Source of the DNA: Acidiphilium sp. C61
GTDB taxonomy: Bacteria > Pseudomonadota > Alphaproteobacteria > Acetobacterales > Acetobacteraceae
Assembly (NCBI RefSeq): GCF_902712915.1
Contig: NZ_CACTIA010000003.1
Coordinates: 1 to 64,000, forward strand
Direction of reading: 5' to 3'
Length of the DNA: 64,000 nucleotides
The number at the start of each line of letters is the position of its first letter. Within the stretch, counting starts at the first letter, position 1. The notes under the pieces are model-generated. The model was not told the DNA's origin. It saw nothing but the letters and a program-made list of their open reading frames with translations, and made no database searches. The translations under genes and the position numbers were made by a program. Shown one piece after another: positions 15,876-25,361 of this stretch.

Positions 15876-17120
15876 GTGGGTTACGCCATCGATAGCGCGG
15901 AGGATCTGGCGCTACACCACTTCTATCGCGTGATGGCCTGGCTGGGCGAGGAACTCGGCGACAGGCAAGCGGGCGCCCTCGCGCCACGTTGCGTCAAGGA
16001 CGTGATCGAGGAGCAACTCTTCGAACGCCGGCGCGACCTGTTCACCGATCTCAGCCTGGTGTTCATGGATACGACCTCGCTCTGCTTCTACGGCGAGGGC
16101 GGCGAGACGCTGGGCCGGCGTGGCCATTCGAAGGACTATCGCCCCGACCTCGCGCAGATGATCCTGGCCCTGGTGATCGATGCCGAAGGGCGGCCAATCT
16201 GCACCGAGATGGTGCCGGGCAACACCGCCGACGTGAAGATCCTGATGCCGGTGGTCACGCGCCTGCGCGAGCGCTTCGGCATCACCCGCGCCTGCGTGGT
16301 CGCTGACCGCGGCATGATCAGCGCCGATACCATCGCGGCACTGGAAGCGCTGGGGATGGAATACATCCTCGGCGCGCGCGAGCGCACCAGCCGGGTGATC
16401 CGCGACGTCGTGCTGAAGGACAAGGCCGCGATGGTCCCGCTCGTGCTCGATCGCCAGCATGGCGAGACCCAGCTGTGGGTGAAGGAGGTGCGCATGGGCA
16501 AGGGCAAGGCGGCCCAGCGCTACATCGTCACGGTGAATGAGGCAGAGGCGAAAAAGGACAGGGAGAACCGCCAGGCCATCATCGATGGGCTGCAGGCCCA
16601 GCTGAAGAAAGGCGACAAGGCGCTGGTCGGCAACTCGGCCTACCGGCGTTATCTCCGCAGCCGCGGCAACGCCTTCGAGATCGATCCGGGCAAGCTGGCC
16701 GAGGAGGCCCGCTTCGATGGCGTCAGCGTGCTCAGGACCAACGCAAGGATCACGCCCCTGCAGGCCGTGATCCGGTATCGCGACCTGCTCGAGGTCGAGG
16801 CCCTGTTCCGCGCCGCCAAGGCCAGCTTCGATACAAGGCCGATCTTTCACCAGGCTGACGCCGCGATCCGCGGCCACGTTTTCTGTTCCTTCCTGGCCCT
16901 GACCCTCGCCAAGGAACTGAAACGCCTGTGCGGCGCCAGGGGCTTCCAGCCCGAATGGCAGAAGTTGCTGAACGATCTCGACAGGCTCCAGCAGGCAACC
17001 ATCGAAAAGGGCGGCAAGGTCATCACCACGAGGACCCACGTCACCGGCCAGGTCGGCAATGTCTTCAAGGCCGCCGGCATCGCGCTGCCCCACAACATCA
17101 GCGAGCACCCCGCAGACTGA
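15876..17120 (+). pseudogene. IS1634-family transposase, 5'-truncated copy
   Basis: From YAIDSAEDLALHHFYRV onward this is nearly identical to residues 136-547 of the complete transposase at 29841-31484, including DTTSL (first Asp), VVADRGMIS and VEALFRAAKASF. The N-terminal 135 or so residues are missing. The element's right end survives: CCCAAGTGGGG up to 17239 matches the CCCCACTTGG terminus of the complete copy. The truncation point near 15880 is next to the IS701 insertion. Confidence 0.9.
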
Positions 17121-17358
17121 AGCCGCGGCCACGCACCGCCGACACAACGCCCCAAAAATGTAGTGATGGCAACACCCGCACGCGGGCAAATAAAATATTG
17201 ATATCGCCAGTATTTATTAAACCCACTGCCCAAGTGGGGCTTGATTCCATGCGGAGTGATCTGAATATTACGTATTATTTATAAATAACCTGATGCCGAT
17301 TGCGGCAGCTCGCATGGATTTGCAGATATAGTGATTGACGTCCGGGCGCGCACAGCCC

Positions 17359-17369
17359 GTAGATTCCGA
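17359..17369 (+). promoter_or_regulatory. GTANTTYCCGA-type motif
   Basis: GTAGATTCCGA lies 107 bp before the start at 17476. It is followed by CCCTGACGC and, 30 bp on, TGTCCTATGG. All of these are conserved upstream of the inverted copy, which supports a real regulatory region. Confidence 0.35.
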
Positions 17370-17475
17370 CCCTGACGCGGATTTCGGAACTGTCCTATGG
17401 TCACCGCATCGCTCAGCCTAGTGGCGGTCGACCATGACCCGCCCATTGCAGCGATCATGAAAGGCGGTAGCCGAA

Positions 17476-18153
17476 ATGGCCCGCGCGCAATTCAATACCC
17501 GCTCACCCTTTGATGCGTTCCTATTCGCACCCATCGGCGAGGACAGCAAAGGCCTGATCGTCAGCGTGCTCTCTGCGCTGGCCAGGCTCGATTTCGACCC
17601 CTGGCAGGAAGCGGCCGTGTTCGCGCGGCTGCCGAAGGAAGCCGCTCAGGCGCGGCTGACCAGGATGATCGCCGATCTGCCGAATACATCGCCCTTGCAA
17701 ATGGAGCCGGGCACCATCGCGACACAGGTGCTTGCCCTCCTGCCCGATCGGCCCGAACCCACAGTAGTTCCCGATGCCACGGCGACCGTCCGGAATTCGA
17801 CGACCGTGCTGCGCCCGGCCGGGCTGCTGGTCGCCTTGGGTCCGATCGTGCTGCTGATTGCATCGGCGGTCGTCTTCGCCCTGTGGTCGGCCTCGATCAT
17901 CACGATGGCGAGCCAGCGGGTCCCGACGGCGAAGGCGAGTCAGGTCGATATACGCGGCGGCAATCGACCCGACGCCGCCCGCGTACCGCTCTCGGCCGCA
18001 ACCGGCATCGCGGCGACCGCCGGTGCCGGGCGCGCGACCGACGGCCGAGGGACGTCCACGACTGAAACTGGAGATGGCGGAGATGCTCATGCTCGAACCG
18101 ACATGCCGGCTGCTTCGGGACCGGCGACCCGGTCGATCATCTCGCCGCATTGA
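17476..18153 (+). CDS. Membrane-anchored protein of unknown function (duplicated block gene 1)
   Basis: This is a 225-residue protein. The N-terminal 70 residues (RSPFDAFLFAPIGEDSKGL, LSVLSALARLDFDPWQEAA, TRMIADLP) look like a conserved cytosolic domain of unknown function. One transmembrane helix follows at about 115-138 (LLVALGPIVLLIASAVVFAL), then a low-complexity, probably periplasmic tail. The ATG at 17476 has AAGGCGG upstream. The conserved start and spacing also appear in the decayed copy at 10685-11115. It heads a probable four-gene operon ending with the DUF3141 gene. Confidence 0.65.
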   Translation: MARAQFNTRSPFDAFLFAPIGEDSKGLIVSVLSALARLDFDPWQEAAVFARLPKEAAQARLTRMIADLPNTSPLQMEPGTIATQVLALLPDRPEPTVVPDATATVRNSTTVLRPAGLLVALGPIVLLIASAVVFALWSASIITMASQRVPTAKASQVDIRGGNRPDAARVPLSAATGIAATAGAGRATDGRGTSTTETGDGGDAHARTDMPAASGPATRSIISPH

Positions 18154-18170
18154 TGGCAAGGAGGATCGCG

Positions 18171-18587
18171 ATGATGCGGGCAATTGCGATGATCGCACTG
18201 GTTATGGCGCCGATCGTCGCCGGAGCGGCGCAAACCGAAGAGAAGGCCGCGGCGTATCAGGCGCAGATGCAGCCGATGAGCAGGATCGTCGCGGTCGCCG
18301 CGCGCGCCGCCTCGTGCGAGGTGCGAAGTCGGCAGTGGAACGCGCTGATTCAGGGCGCATCTGTGATCCAGGCCTATGCCCTGGCCGGCGCTCTGTGGGG
18401 GATGCAGGGCAAGTACCTGTCGCCTGCCGGCCTGGTTCATTTCGAGAAGATGGGCGATGCGCTGCAGCAGATCCGACTTGCCGCAGCCCGGAAGACACCG
18501 GATGCCTGCGCAAGTCTTCGCAACGATCCCTCGATCATGCGCAGCCTGGACCATCTGGCCGCAATGGAGGGCTGGCCAGAGCATTGA
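18171..18587 (+). CDS. Secreted small protein of unknown function (block gene 2)
   Basis: This 138-residue protein has a clear signal peptide (MMRAIAMIALVMAPIVAGAA, cut near AGA-AQ). The mature part is helical and holds two Cys (SCEVRSRQW and PDACASLRND) that may form a disulfide. GALWGMQGKYLSPAGLVHFEKM is the best conserved stretch in the paralogue at 10247-10669. The start at 18171 follows AAGGAGG; an upstream in-frame ATG at 18150 would put Arg residues before the signal peptide. No known family is recognised. Confidence 0.7.
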   Translation: MMRAIAMIALVMAPIVAGAAQTEEKAAAYQAQMQPMSRIVAVAARAASCEVRSRQWNALIQGASVIQAYALAGALWGMQGKYLSPAGLVHFEKMGDALQQIRLAAARKTPDACASLRNDPSIMRSLDHLAAMEGWPEH

Positions 18588-18688
18588 ATGAAGCGCGGCC
18601 GGCCGCTGGTGGCAGCCGGGCGTCCGGCGGAATGGCGCAGACGGATCGATCGTTGCCGAACCTGTCTGTCGCCGCGTCGGGTAACGCC

Positions 18689-18880
18689 ATGACTCAACGC
18701 AGGATCAGCGCCATTTCGGGCATCCGGATGGCGCTGCCGCCGGGCTGGGACGTGCAGCCGCGCCGTGCAGCGGGCCGATGGCCGCAAGCAACCAAACCAC
18801 CTTGGCGGCCGCCGCGCGTTGCGGCGGTGGCGTGGCAATCGCATCCGGGCCCGAGCGACGGCCCTGGGAGATCGAGATGA
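18689..18880 (+). CDS. Small ORF translationally coupled to the DUF3141 gene
   Basis: This is a 63-codon frame beginning MTQRRISAISGIRMALPPGW. Its stop overlaps the next start as ATGA (18877-18880), the signature of translational coupling. The first 22 residues are conserved in the inverted copy, but the rest is not because that copy is frameshifted. It is Arg/Pro/Trp-rich with no domain. It could be a leader peptide, a small partner protein, or a chance frame. Confidence 0.4.
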   Translation: MTQRRISAISGIRMALPPGWDVQPRRAAGRWPQATKPPWRPPRVAAVAWQSHPGPSDGPGRSR

Positions 18881-21141
18881 CCATTGATTTCGCAGCGCGA
18901 CACAAGCCGGCGCCGGGCAGGGCCGGGCGCGGACCGGCGATAGCCGCCGGCAACGCCGGCCCTGCGGCGGTCCAGCTTGCCACCGCCTGGCCCAACTACA
19001 TGATCGACGCGTTCCAGCGCAGCGTTCTGTTCCTCGAGCTGTTGCGGCAGCGTGGCAACGACGAGATCGCGATCACCGCACGGCCGGTAGCGACGGTGTT
19101 GCGGTTCGACCATGACCTGGTGATGAGCGGCCAAGCGCTGCCGCGGCCGATGAACTACTCGCTGCTGCGCATCACGCCACCGCCAGGGGTGATCACCGAC
19201 CTACGCAAGCGGCCGGTCGTGGTGGTGGACCCGCGGGCCGGCCAGGGTCCCGGCATCGGCGGCTTCAAGGCGGAGAGCGAGATCGGCGACGCCCTGGACG
19301 CCGGGCATCCGGTCTACTTCATCAGCTTCGCGGCGACGCCCGAACCCGGCCAGCAGTTCCTCGACGTCGTCGAAGGTCAGGTGGCGTTCTTCGAGCGCGT
19401 CGTCGCGCTGCATCCCGGCGCACCGCGTCCGTTCGCGATCGGCAACTGCCAGGCGGGCTACCAGACCCTGATGGTGGCGATGCTGCGGCCGGACCTGTTC
19501 GGGCCGTGCCTCGTCGCCGGCTCGCCGATGTCGTACTGGCAAGGCGTGCACGGCAAGTATCCGATGCGCTATGCCGGCGGTCTGCTCGGCGGCAGCTGGC
19601 TGACCGCGATGAGCAGCGATCTCGGCCGCGGCAGGTTCGACGGCACCGCGCTGGTGATGAACTTCGACAGCCTGAACCCGGCGAACTGGCTGTGGGGCAA
19701 GCAGTACGACGTCTATACCCATATCGACACCGGAGGCGCGCGCTACCTCGCATTCGAGAAGTGGTGGGGCGACTTCATCCAGCTCAACGGCGATGAATTG
19801 CAGTTCCTCGTCGACAATTTGTTCATCGGCGATAAATTGACGCGCGGTCAGTTGGCGTCGAGCGATGGCAGGATCTTCGATCTTCGCAACATCAGATCGC
19901 CGATCATCGCTTTCGCCTCGACCGCCGACAACATCAGCCCGCCGCCGCAGTCGCTTGGCTGGATTCTCGATCTGTATCGCAACGTCGATGAGATCCGTGC
20001 CGCCGATCAGACGATCGTCTATTGTCTGGACCACAAGATCGGGCATCTCGCCATCTTCGTCTCCACCAAGGTGGGCGCCGAGCAGGACGAGGAGTTCGTA
20101 CAGATGATAGATGTCATCGACTGTCTGCCGCCGGGTCTGCATGAAATGATCATTTCGCCGCGGCCAGCCGAAACGCCGCGTGGCGGCTTCGTAACCGGCG
20201 ATTGGATCGCCCGCTTCGAGACCCGCTCACTCGACGACATCCGTGCGCTTGGCCGCAACAGCCCCGAGGACGATCGCGCCTTCGCCGCCGTCGCGCGCCT
20301 GTCGGCCCTCAACCTCGCGGCCTATCGCAGGATCCTCCAGCCGCTGGTGCGCGCGCTCGCGAACCAGCCGATGGCCGACCTCACCCGCGCCCTGAATCCG
20401 CTGCGGCTGAGCTACACGATCTTTGCCGACCGCAATCCATGGATGCAGGTTGTGCGGACGATGGCCGCCGGCGTGGACGCGGCGCGCCGACCGGTGGCGG
20501 CCGACAATCCGTTCCTCGCGCTGCAGACGCAGGTTTCCGACCAGATCATCGCCGGACTGGATGCCTACCGCGCCGCGCGGGACGTGATGGCCGAGCAGGT
20601 CTTCTTCGGTGTCTATGGCTCGCCGTTCGTGCAAGCGCTGCTCGGCATCACAGACAGGACCGAAGCAAGGCCAACGCCCGGCCCGTCCCCCGAACAACGG
20701 GCGCTGCAGGAGGTCCATGCAAAGGTATACGCCGCCAAGCTCAAGTCCGGCGGCTTCGACGAAGCGCTGACCAGGGCGGTGCTCTACGTACTCGCGGCCG
20801 ACCACGTGCTCGACCAGCGCTGCGCGCTCGCGCTCAACGCCGCGCGTTGGACGATCATGCACCTGTCGCTTGCCGCGTTCAAGGCGGTGGTGCGGGATCA
20901 GGCATTCCTGCTGCTGCTCGAGCGCGAGCAGGCGATAGCGGCGCTCGCTGTGCTGGTGCCTGAGGCGGACGCGCGGACAGCGCTGCTGAGCCAGGTGCGC
21001 GCGATCGTCGGCGCGGCCGGCCCGCCGAGTTCGGCCGAGAGCGACCGCCTGCTCCGACTGAAACAAGCGCTGGCGCCGCCACCGCGCCGCCCGACCGCCA
21101 CCGCCGCGGCCTCGGGAAAGCCGCAGGCGGTGTCGCACTGA
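18877..21141 (+). CDS. DUF3141 protein, PhaC-like alpha/beta hydrolase
   Basis: This 754-residue protein is the usual size for DUF3141. The N-terminal half is an alpha/beta hydrolase related to polyhydroxyalkanoate synthases: PVVVVDPRAGQGPGIGGFK, then AIGNCQAGYQTLM, where Cys191 occupies the G-x-C-x-G lipase-like box of PhaC. The Asp/His region follows in ASTADNISPPPQS and HKIGHLAIF. The C-terminal third is helical and unassigned. The ATG at 18877 has GGGAG upstream and overlaps the preceding ORF; an in-frame ATG at 18778 is possible, and its 33 codons are also conserved in the copy. Its substrate is unproven. Confidence 0.85.
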   Translation: MTIDFAARHKPAPGRAGRGPAIAAGNAGPAAVQLATAWPNYMIDAFQRSVLFLELLRQRGNDEIAITARPVATVLRFDHDLVMSGQALPRPMNYSLLRITPPPGVITDLRKRPVVVVDPRAGQGPGIGGFKAESEIGDALDAGHPVYFISFAATPEPGQQFLDVVEGQVAFFERVVALHPGAPRPFAIGNCQAGYQTLMVAMLRPDLFGPCLVAGSPMSYWQGVHGKYPMRYAGGLLGGSWLTAMSSDLGRGRFDGTALVMNFDSLNPANWLWGKQYDVYTHIDTGGARYLAFEKWWGDFIQLNGDELQFLVDNLFIGDKLTRGQLASSDGRIFDLRNIRSPIIAFASTADNISPPPQSLGWILDLYRNVDEIRAADQTIVYCLDHKIGHLAIFVSTKVGAEQDEEFVQMIDVIDCLPPGLHEMIISPRPAETPRGGFVTGDWIARFETRSLDDIRALGRNSPEDDRAFAAVARLSALNLAAYRRILQPLVRALANQPMADLTRALNPLRLSYTIFADRNPWMQVVRTMAAGVDAARRPVAADNPFLALQTQVSDQIIAGLDAYRAARDVMAEQVFFGVYGSPFVQALLGITDRTEARPTPGPSPEQRALQEVHAKVYAAKLKSGGFDEALTRAVLYVLAADHVLDQRCALALNAARWTIMHLSLAAFKAVVRDQAFLLLLEREQAIAALAVLVPEADARTALLSQVRAIVGAAGPPSSAESDRLLRLKQALAPPPRRPTATAAASGKPQAVSH

Positions 21142-21270
21142 ATCGAACGTGCCCGATCTCGGCGAGCGGGACGGCGCGTGACGATGGCAATGCCCTGGTG
21201 ACCCAGGCGTGACATCACCCATGCCGCGGCTCACCCGACGCGAGGCGCGGCGCAGACAGGACGATGAGAC

Positions 21271-23952
21271 ATGACGAAGACCGCTGTCGGTCACGCCGAC
21301 GCGCCCGCCTCCAAGCCGAACGCCGAAGCCGTGGCCACGGCGGGATCGAAATCCGAGGCGAAGGACGATTTGAAGACGCTGCCTTTGGCGGCGGTCGAGA
21401 AAGAGCTGCGCTCCTCGCCCGACGGTCTCAGCCAGGCCGAGGCGGAACGGCGGCTGAAGCAGTATGGTCCGAACGAGATCGAGGAGAAGAAGACCAGCGA
21501 GCTGCTGACCTTCCTCAGCTATTTCTGGGGTCCGATCCCTTGGATGATCGAAGTGGCGGTGATCCTGTCGGCAGTCGCGCGGCATTGGCCGGACTTCGTG
21601 ATCATCCTGGTGCTACTGCTGGCCAACGCCCTTGTCGGATTCTGGGAAGAGCACGAGGCGGGAAGCGCGATCGCCGCCCTGAAGGCCACGCTGGCGGTCA
21701 AGACAAGGGTGCTGCGGGACGGCAAGTGGGTCGCGCCGGCGGCGCGGGAGCTGGTGCCGGGCGACGTCATCCGCGTTCGCCTGGGCGACATCGTGCCGGC
21801 GGATGCGCGCCTGCTGGACGGCGACCCGGTGGAGGTGGACCAGTCGGCGCTGACCGGCGAGTCGCTGCCGGCCACCCGCAAATCCGGCGAGGCGATCTTT
21901 TCCGGCTCGATCATTCGTCGGGGCGAGATCGGCGCGCTGGTCTATGCCACCGGCGCGAAGACCTATTTCGGCAGAACGGCCGAGCTGGTGCAGGGGGCGA
22001 AGAGCGTCAGCCATTTCCAGCGCGCGGTCCTGAAGATCGGCAATTATCTGATCATCCTGGCGGTGGTCATGGTATCGGCGATCATCGCCGTCGCAGTAAT
22101 CCGCGGCGATCCGATCCTCACCACGCTGCAATTCGCCCTGGTGCTGACGGTGGCGGCGATTCCGGTGGCGATGCCGACGGTTCTGTCAGTGACAATGGCG
22201 GTCGGCGCGCGCATGCTGGCCAGAAAGAAGGCGGTCGTCACACGGCTGGTGGCGATTGAGGAGCTGGCGGGCGTCGATGTGCTGTGCGCGGACAAGACCG
22301 GCACGCTGACGCAGAACAAGCTCACGCTGGGCGATCCGTTCGGCGTCGATGGCGTCACGCCGGCGGAGGTGGTGTTGGCCGGCGCTCTGGCGTCGCGCGT
22401 CGACAATGACGACACCATCGATCTGGCAGTTCTGGGCGGGCTGAAAGACGATCAGGCCCTCAAAGGCTATGAGCCGGGCCATTTCCAGCCATTCGACCCG
22501 GTGCACAAGCGCACCGAGGCCGCCGTCACCGGTCCTGACGGCAAGCTGTTCAAGGTGACGAAGGGCGCGCCGCAGGTGATCATGGCGCTCGCCGCCAATG
22601 CCCCGCAGGTGAAATCCGCCGTCGACAAGGCGGTCGGCGATTTCGCCGCGCGCGGCTTTCGGGCCTTGGGCGTGGCACGGGCCGAGGGCGATGGCGACTG
22701 GCAGTTCCTTGGTGTTCTGCCGCTGTTCGATCCGCCACGCGAGGACGCCAGAGCCACGATCGCGGCGGCCGAACGCATGGGCGTGAAGGTCAAGATGGTG
22801 ACCGGCGATGCGCTGGCGATCGCGCAGGAGACCGCCGGCAAGCTCGGCATCGGGTGCAACATCCTCGATGCCGGCACCCTGGGCGACGAAGCGCAGCAGA
22901 AGACCCCGGCGGCGGCCAAGGCGATCGACGATGCCGAGGGCTTCGCGCAGGTGTTCCCCGAGCACAAATTCCACATCGTCGCGGCGCTGCAAAGTCGCGG
23001 CCACATCGTCGGTATGACCGGCGACGGGGTGAACGACGCGCCGGCGCTGAAACAGGCCGATTGCGGCATCGCCGTCGCAAGCGCCACGGATGCGGCGCGC
23101 GCGGCGGCGGCCATCGTGCTGATGACACCCGGTTTGTCGGTGATCATCGACGCGATCCAGGAGAGCCGGAAAATCTTCCAGCACATGAACAGCTACGCGA
23201 TCTACCGCATCGCGGAGACCCTGCGTGTGTTGCTGTTCATGACGCTCGCCATCCTGATCTTCAACTTCTATCCGCTGACGGCGGTGATGATCGTGTTCCT
23301 GGCGCTGCTCAACGACGGCGCCATCCTATCCATCGCCTATGACAACGTCCGCTACAAGAACGCGCCGGAGGTGTGGAACATGCGCCTGGTGCTGGGGATC
23401 GCCACGGTGCTGGGCGCGGTCGGGCCGATCGCCGCGTTCGGGCTGTTCTTCCTCGGCAATCGCGTGTTCCATCTCAGCCATCCGCAGCTCCAGACCATGA
23501 TGTATTTGATGCTGTCGGTCGCCGGTCTAATGACTATCTTTCAGGCCCGCACCCATGGGCCGTGGTGGTCGATCCGCCCGGCGCCGATCTTCCTGGGCGC
23601 GGTGACCGGCGCGTGGACGGTGGCCACTCTGCTGGTGCTGTTCGGGGTGCTCATGGCGCCGCTTGACTGGCGGTTGGTCCTGTTCGTCTGGGCCTACGCC
23701 CTGGCGTGGTTCCTCGTGACCGACCCGGTGAAACTGCTTGCGTATCGGCTCCTCGATCCGGTCAAAGACGCGAGCAGGCCCGAACCCGAAACTGGAGCCA
23801 AAGCCAGGCACAAGCCGGACTCCCGCGCCAGGCCAACGGCCACGACCGAAGTCGGTGCCAATGCCACCGCCACCAGCGAAGCCGGACCTGACGCCACGAC
23901 CCAAGGCAAGTCCGCGGCAGCGCCGAAGCCCGAACCTGAGAGTCCTCTCTGA
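21271..23952 (+). CDS. P3-type plasma-membrane proton-efflux ATPase
   Basis: This is an 893-residue P-type ATPase. Motifs in order are TGESLPATR (actuator), PVAMPTVLSV in the ion pathway, Asp341 in the phosphorylation motif DKTGTLTQNK, KGAPQVI (nucleotide binding) and MTGDGVNDAPALKQAD (hinge). This matches the P3A proton pumps also found in archaea, acidophiles and some alphaproteobacteria. The last 60 residues (after DPVKLLAYRLLDPVKD) are a low-complexity Pro/Ala/Thr/Glu tail. It would export H+ at the cost of ATP, fitting acid-stress survival. The start follows ACAGGACGATGAGAC. Confidence 0.9.
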   Translation: MTKTAVGHADAPASKPNAEAVATAGSKSEAKDDLKTLPLAAVEKELRSSPDGLSQAEAERRLKQYGPNEIEEKKTSELLTFLSYFWGPIPWMIEVAVILSAVARHWPDFVIILVLLLANALVGFWEEHEAGSAIAALKATLAVKTRVLRDGKWVAPAARELVPGDVIRVRLGDIVPADARLLDGDPVEVDQSALTGESLPATRKSGEAIFSGSIIRRGEIGALVYATGAKTYFGRTAELVQGAKSVSHFQRAVLKIGNYLIILAVVMVSAIIAVAVIRGDPILTTLQFALVLTVAAIPVAMPTVLSVTMAVGARMLARKKAVVTRLVAIEELAGVDVLCADKTGTLTQNKLTLGDPFGVDGVTPAEVVLAGALASRVDNDDTIDLAVLGGLKDDQALKGYEPGHFQPFDPVHKRTEAAVTGPDGKLFKVTKGAPQVIMALAANAPQVKSAVDKAVGDFAARGFRALGVARAEGDGDWQFLGVLPLFDPPREDARATIAAAERMGVKVKMVTGDALAIAQETAGKLGIGCNILDAGTLGDEAQQKTPAAAKAIDDAEGFAQVFPEHKFHIVAALQSRGHIVGMTGDGVNDAPALKQADCGIAVASATDAARAAAAIVLMTPGLSVIIDAIQESRKIFQHMNSYAIYRIAETLRVLLFMTLAILIFNFYPLTAVMIVFLALLNDGAILSIAYDNVRYKNAPEVWNMRLVLGIATVLGAVGPIAAFGLFFLGNRVFHLSHPQLQTMMYLMLSVAGLMTIFQARTHGPWWSIRPAPIFLGAVTGAWTVATLLVLFGVLMAPLDWRLVLFVWAYALAWFLVTDPVKLLAYRLLDPVKDASRPEPETGAKARHKPDSRARPTATTEVGANATATSEAGPDATTQGKSAAAPKPEPESPL

Positions 23953-24205
23953 TTGGGGTTATTGGTGTCAAGCTGTTCCTCTTTTCGCAGGCCATTCCCG
24001 TAGGTCACTCGCTTCTCTCCGCGGTCGGCGCGTGGCCGCCGCATGATGGGATCAGGAGGATGAGGTGTCTCAATCTGTTTCGCGACCTCCGCGGCATACA
24101 TCCAGTCGCGGGGATCCGGACTCTCAACGAGATCACCTCGTCCATCGTCCCCACGGGAACGACACTGACTCCGCCCTCGTCAGGCGGAAGCTGCAACTCC
24201 TTTTC
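23953..24205. other. Intergenic region between ATPase and IS110
   Basis: I see no gene or clear terminator here. Part of it should belong to the IS110 element. Confidence 0.3.
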
Positions 24206-25237
24206 TCATGCTACGGTGGCCTGTTTGCCCCAGCAGAACTCGCTGCCATCGATCCACATGCGATGCAGGATCACCGCCAGCTTGCGCGCCACAGCGACGC
24301 GGGCGCGCGCCATGCCCCGGCGCTTGGCCACGTTCATGCCCCATGCCCGCAGCGCCGACCATTTGGTGCTGCGGATCAGCAACGAATGGGCTGCCTCGTA
24401 CAGCGCCGTTCGGGCCAGTTCGTCACCACATCGGCTGATGCGGCCCTGCACGTCGGTTTCGCCGGACTGGTAGCGTCGCGGCGTCAGGCCAAGATGCGCG
24501 CCGACATCGCGCGACCTTCGAAAGCGGTCCGGTTGGTCGATCGTGGCACGGAACGCCAACGCCGTCAGCGGGCCGACGCCCGGCACTGTCATAAGCCGCC
24601 TGCATGTTGGCTCCACGCGCACCTCGTCGAGCACGCGCCTGGTCAGCCGCTCCACCTCCCGGGTCATTGTCTCGACAGCGGCCAGCAGCGATCCAGCCAG
24701 GCTCACCAGCACCGGGTCATCCGCTACCAATTCACGCACGCGAGCTCCAAAGTCCTTGCGGCTTGGCGTACCAACCTTCAACCCGACCTCGCGCAGCAAC
24801 GCCCGAATGCCGTTCTCGACATCACGACGCTTGTTCAGCAGCATCCGCCGCGCCGTCAGCAACGCGCGCCAGGAGCGGCAGGGCGGGCTTTTCACATGCA
24901 CCGCACGATACCATCCGGTGCGCATGATCTGCGCGATGCCGCGCGCGTCGTTGCGGTCGGTCTTGTTCGGCATCGCACCCATCGCGGCCTTCGCCTGACG
25001 CGCTTCGATACAGATCGCCGGAATGCCAGCATCCGAAAGCCCCGCTTGCAGCCAGGCCGTCAGCGAGCACGCCTCCAGACCGACCCGCGCCATCTCCATC
25101 CCGGATGCCCCGAAGAAGGCGACCAGCGCCTCCGGCTCGCTGGCAACCCGCGCTTCACGCACAATTCCACCCGTCCCATCGACCACGCAGACCGCGGTCT
25201 CTTCCAACGACACATCCAACCCGGCAAAGTATTCCAC
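24206..25237 (-). CDS. IS110-family transposase (complete)
   Basis: This is a 343-residue protein with the two-part IS110 structure: an N-terminal DEDD domain (AGLDVSLEETAVCVVD, VGLEACS, NKTDRNDARGIAQ) and a C-terminal Transposase_20 domain (LMTVPGVGPLTALAFRATI, LGLTPRRYQSGE) carrying the catalytic Ser region. The start is a GTG at 25237 with a strong GAGGAGGAGC site; the open frame continues 27 codons upstream but that part is not transposase-like. The gene appears intact and unrelated in detail to the fragment at 289-651. Confidence 0.9.
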   Translation of the reverse strand: MEYFAGLDVSLEETAVCVVDGTGGIVREARVASEPEALVAFFGASGMEMARVGLEACSLTAWLQAGLSDAGIPAICIEARQAKAAMGAMPNKTDRNDARGIAQIMRTGWYRAVHVKSPPCRSWRALLTARRMLLNKRRDVENGIRALLREVGLKVGTPSRKDFGARVRELVADDPVLVSLAGSLLAAVETMTREVERLTRRVLDEVRVEPTCRRLMTVPGVGPLTALAFRATIDQPDRFRRSRDVGAHLGLTPRRYQSGETDVQGRISRCGDELARTALYEAAHSLLIRSTKWSALRAWGMNVAKRRGMARARVAVARKLAVILHRMWIDGSEFCWGKQATVA

Positions 25238-25361
25238 GGCTGCTCCTCCTCGATGCTTGCGGCCGATGCACACACAACCACGCTCTATCATCCCGAGAGG
25301 AGCAGCCACCCAGATCACCCGGGTGAGACCCCAATCACCCCATCTATTTCGAATCGGATAG

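Noticed and set aside
17858..18880. Open frame of 340 codons
   Set aside because: It overlaps two better supported genes in another frame. Only its last 63 codons, starting at 18689, are kept as a possible small ORF.
21264..22259. Arg/Gly-rich frame of 331 codons
   Set aside because: It is a shadow of the proton ATPase gene in the +2 frame.
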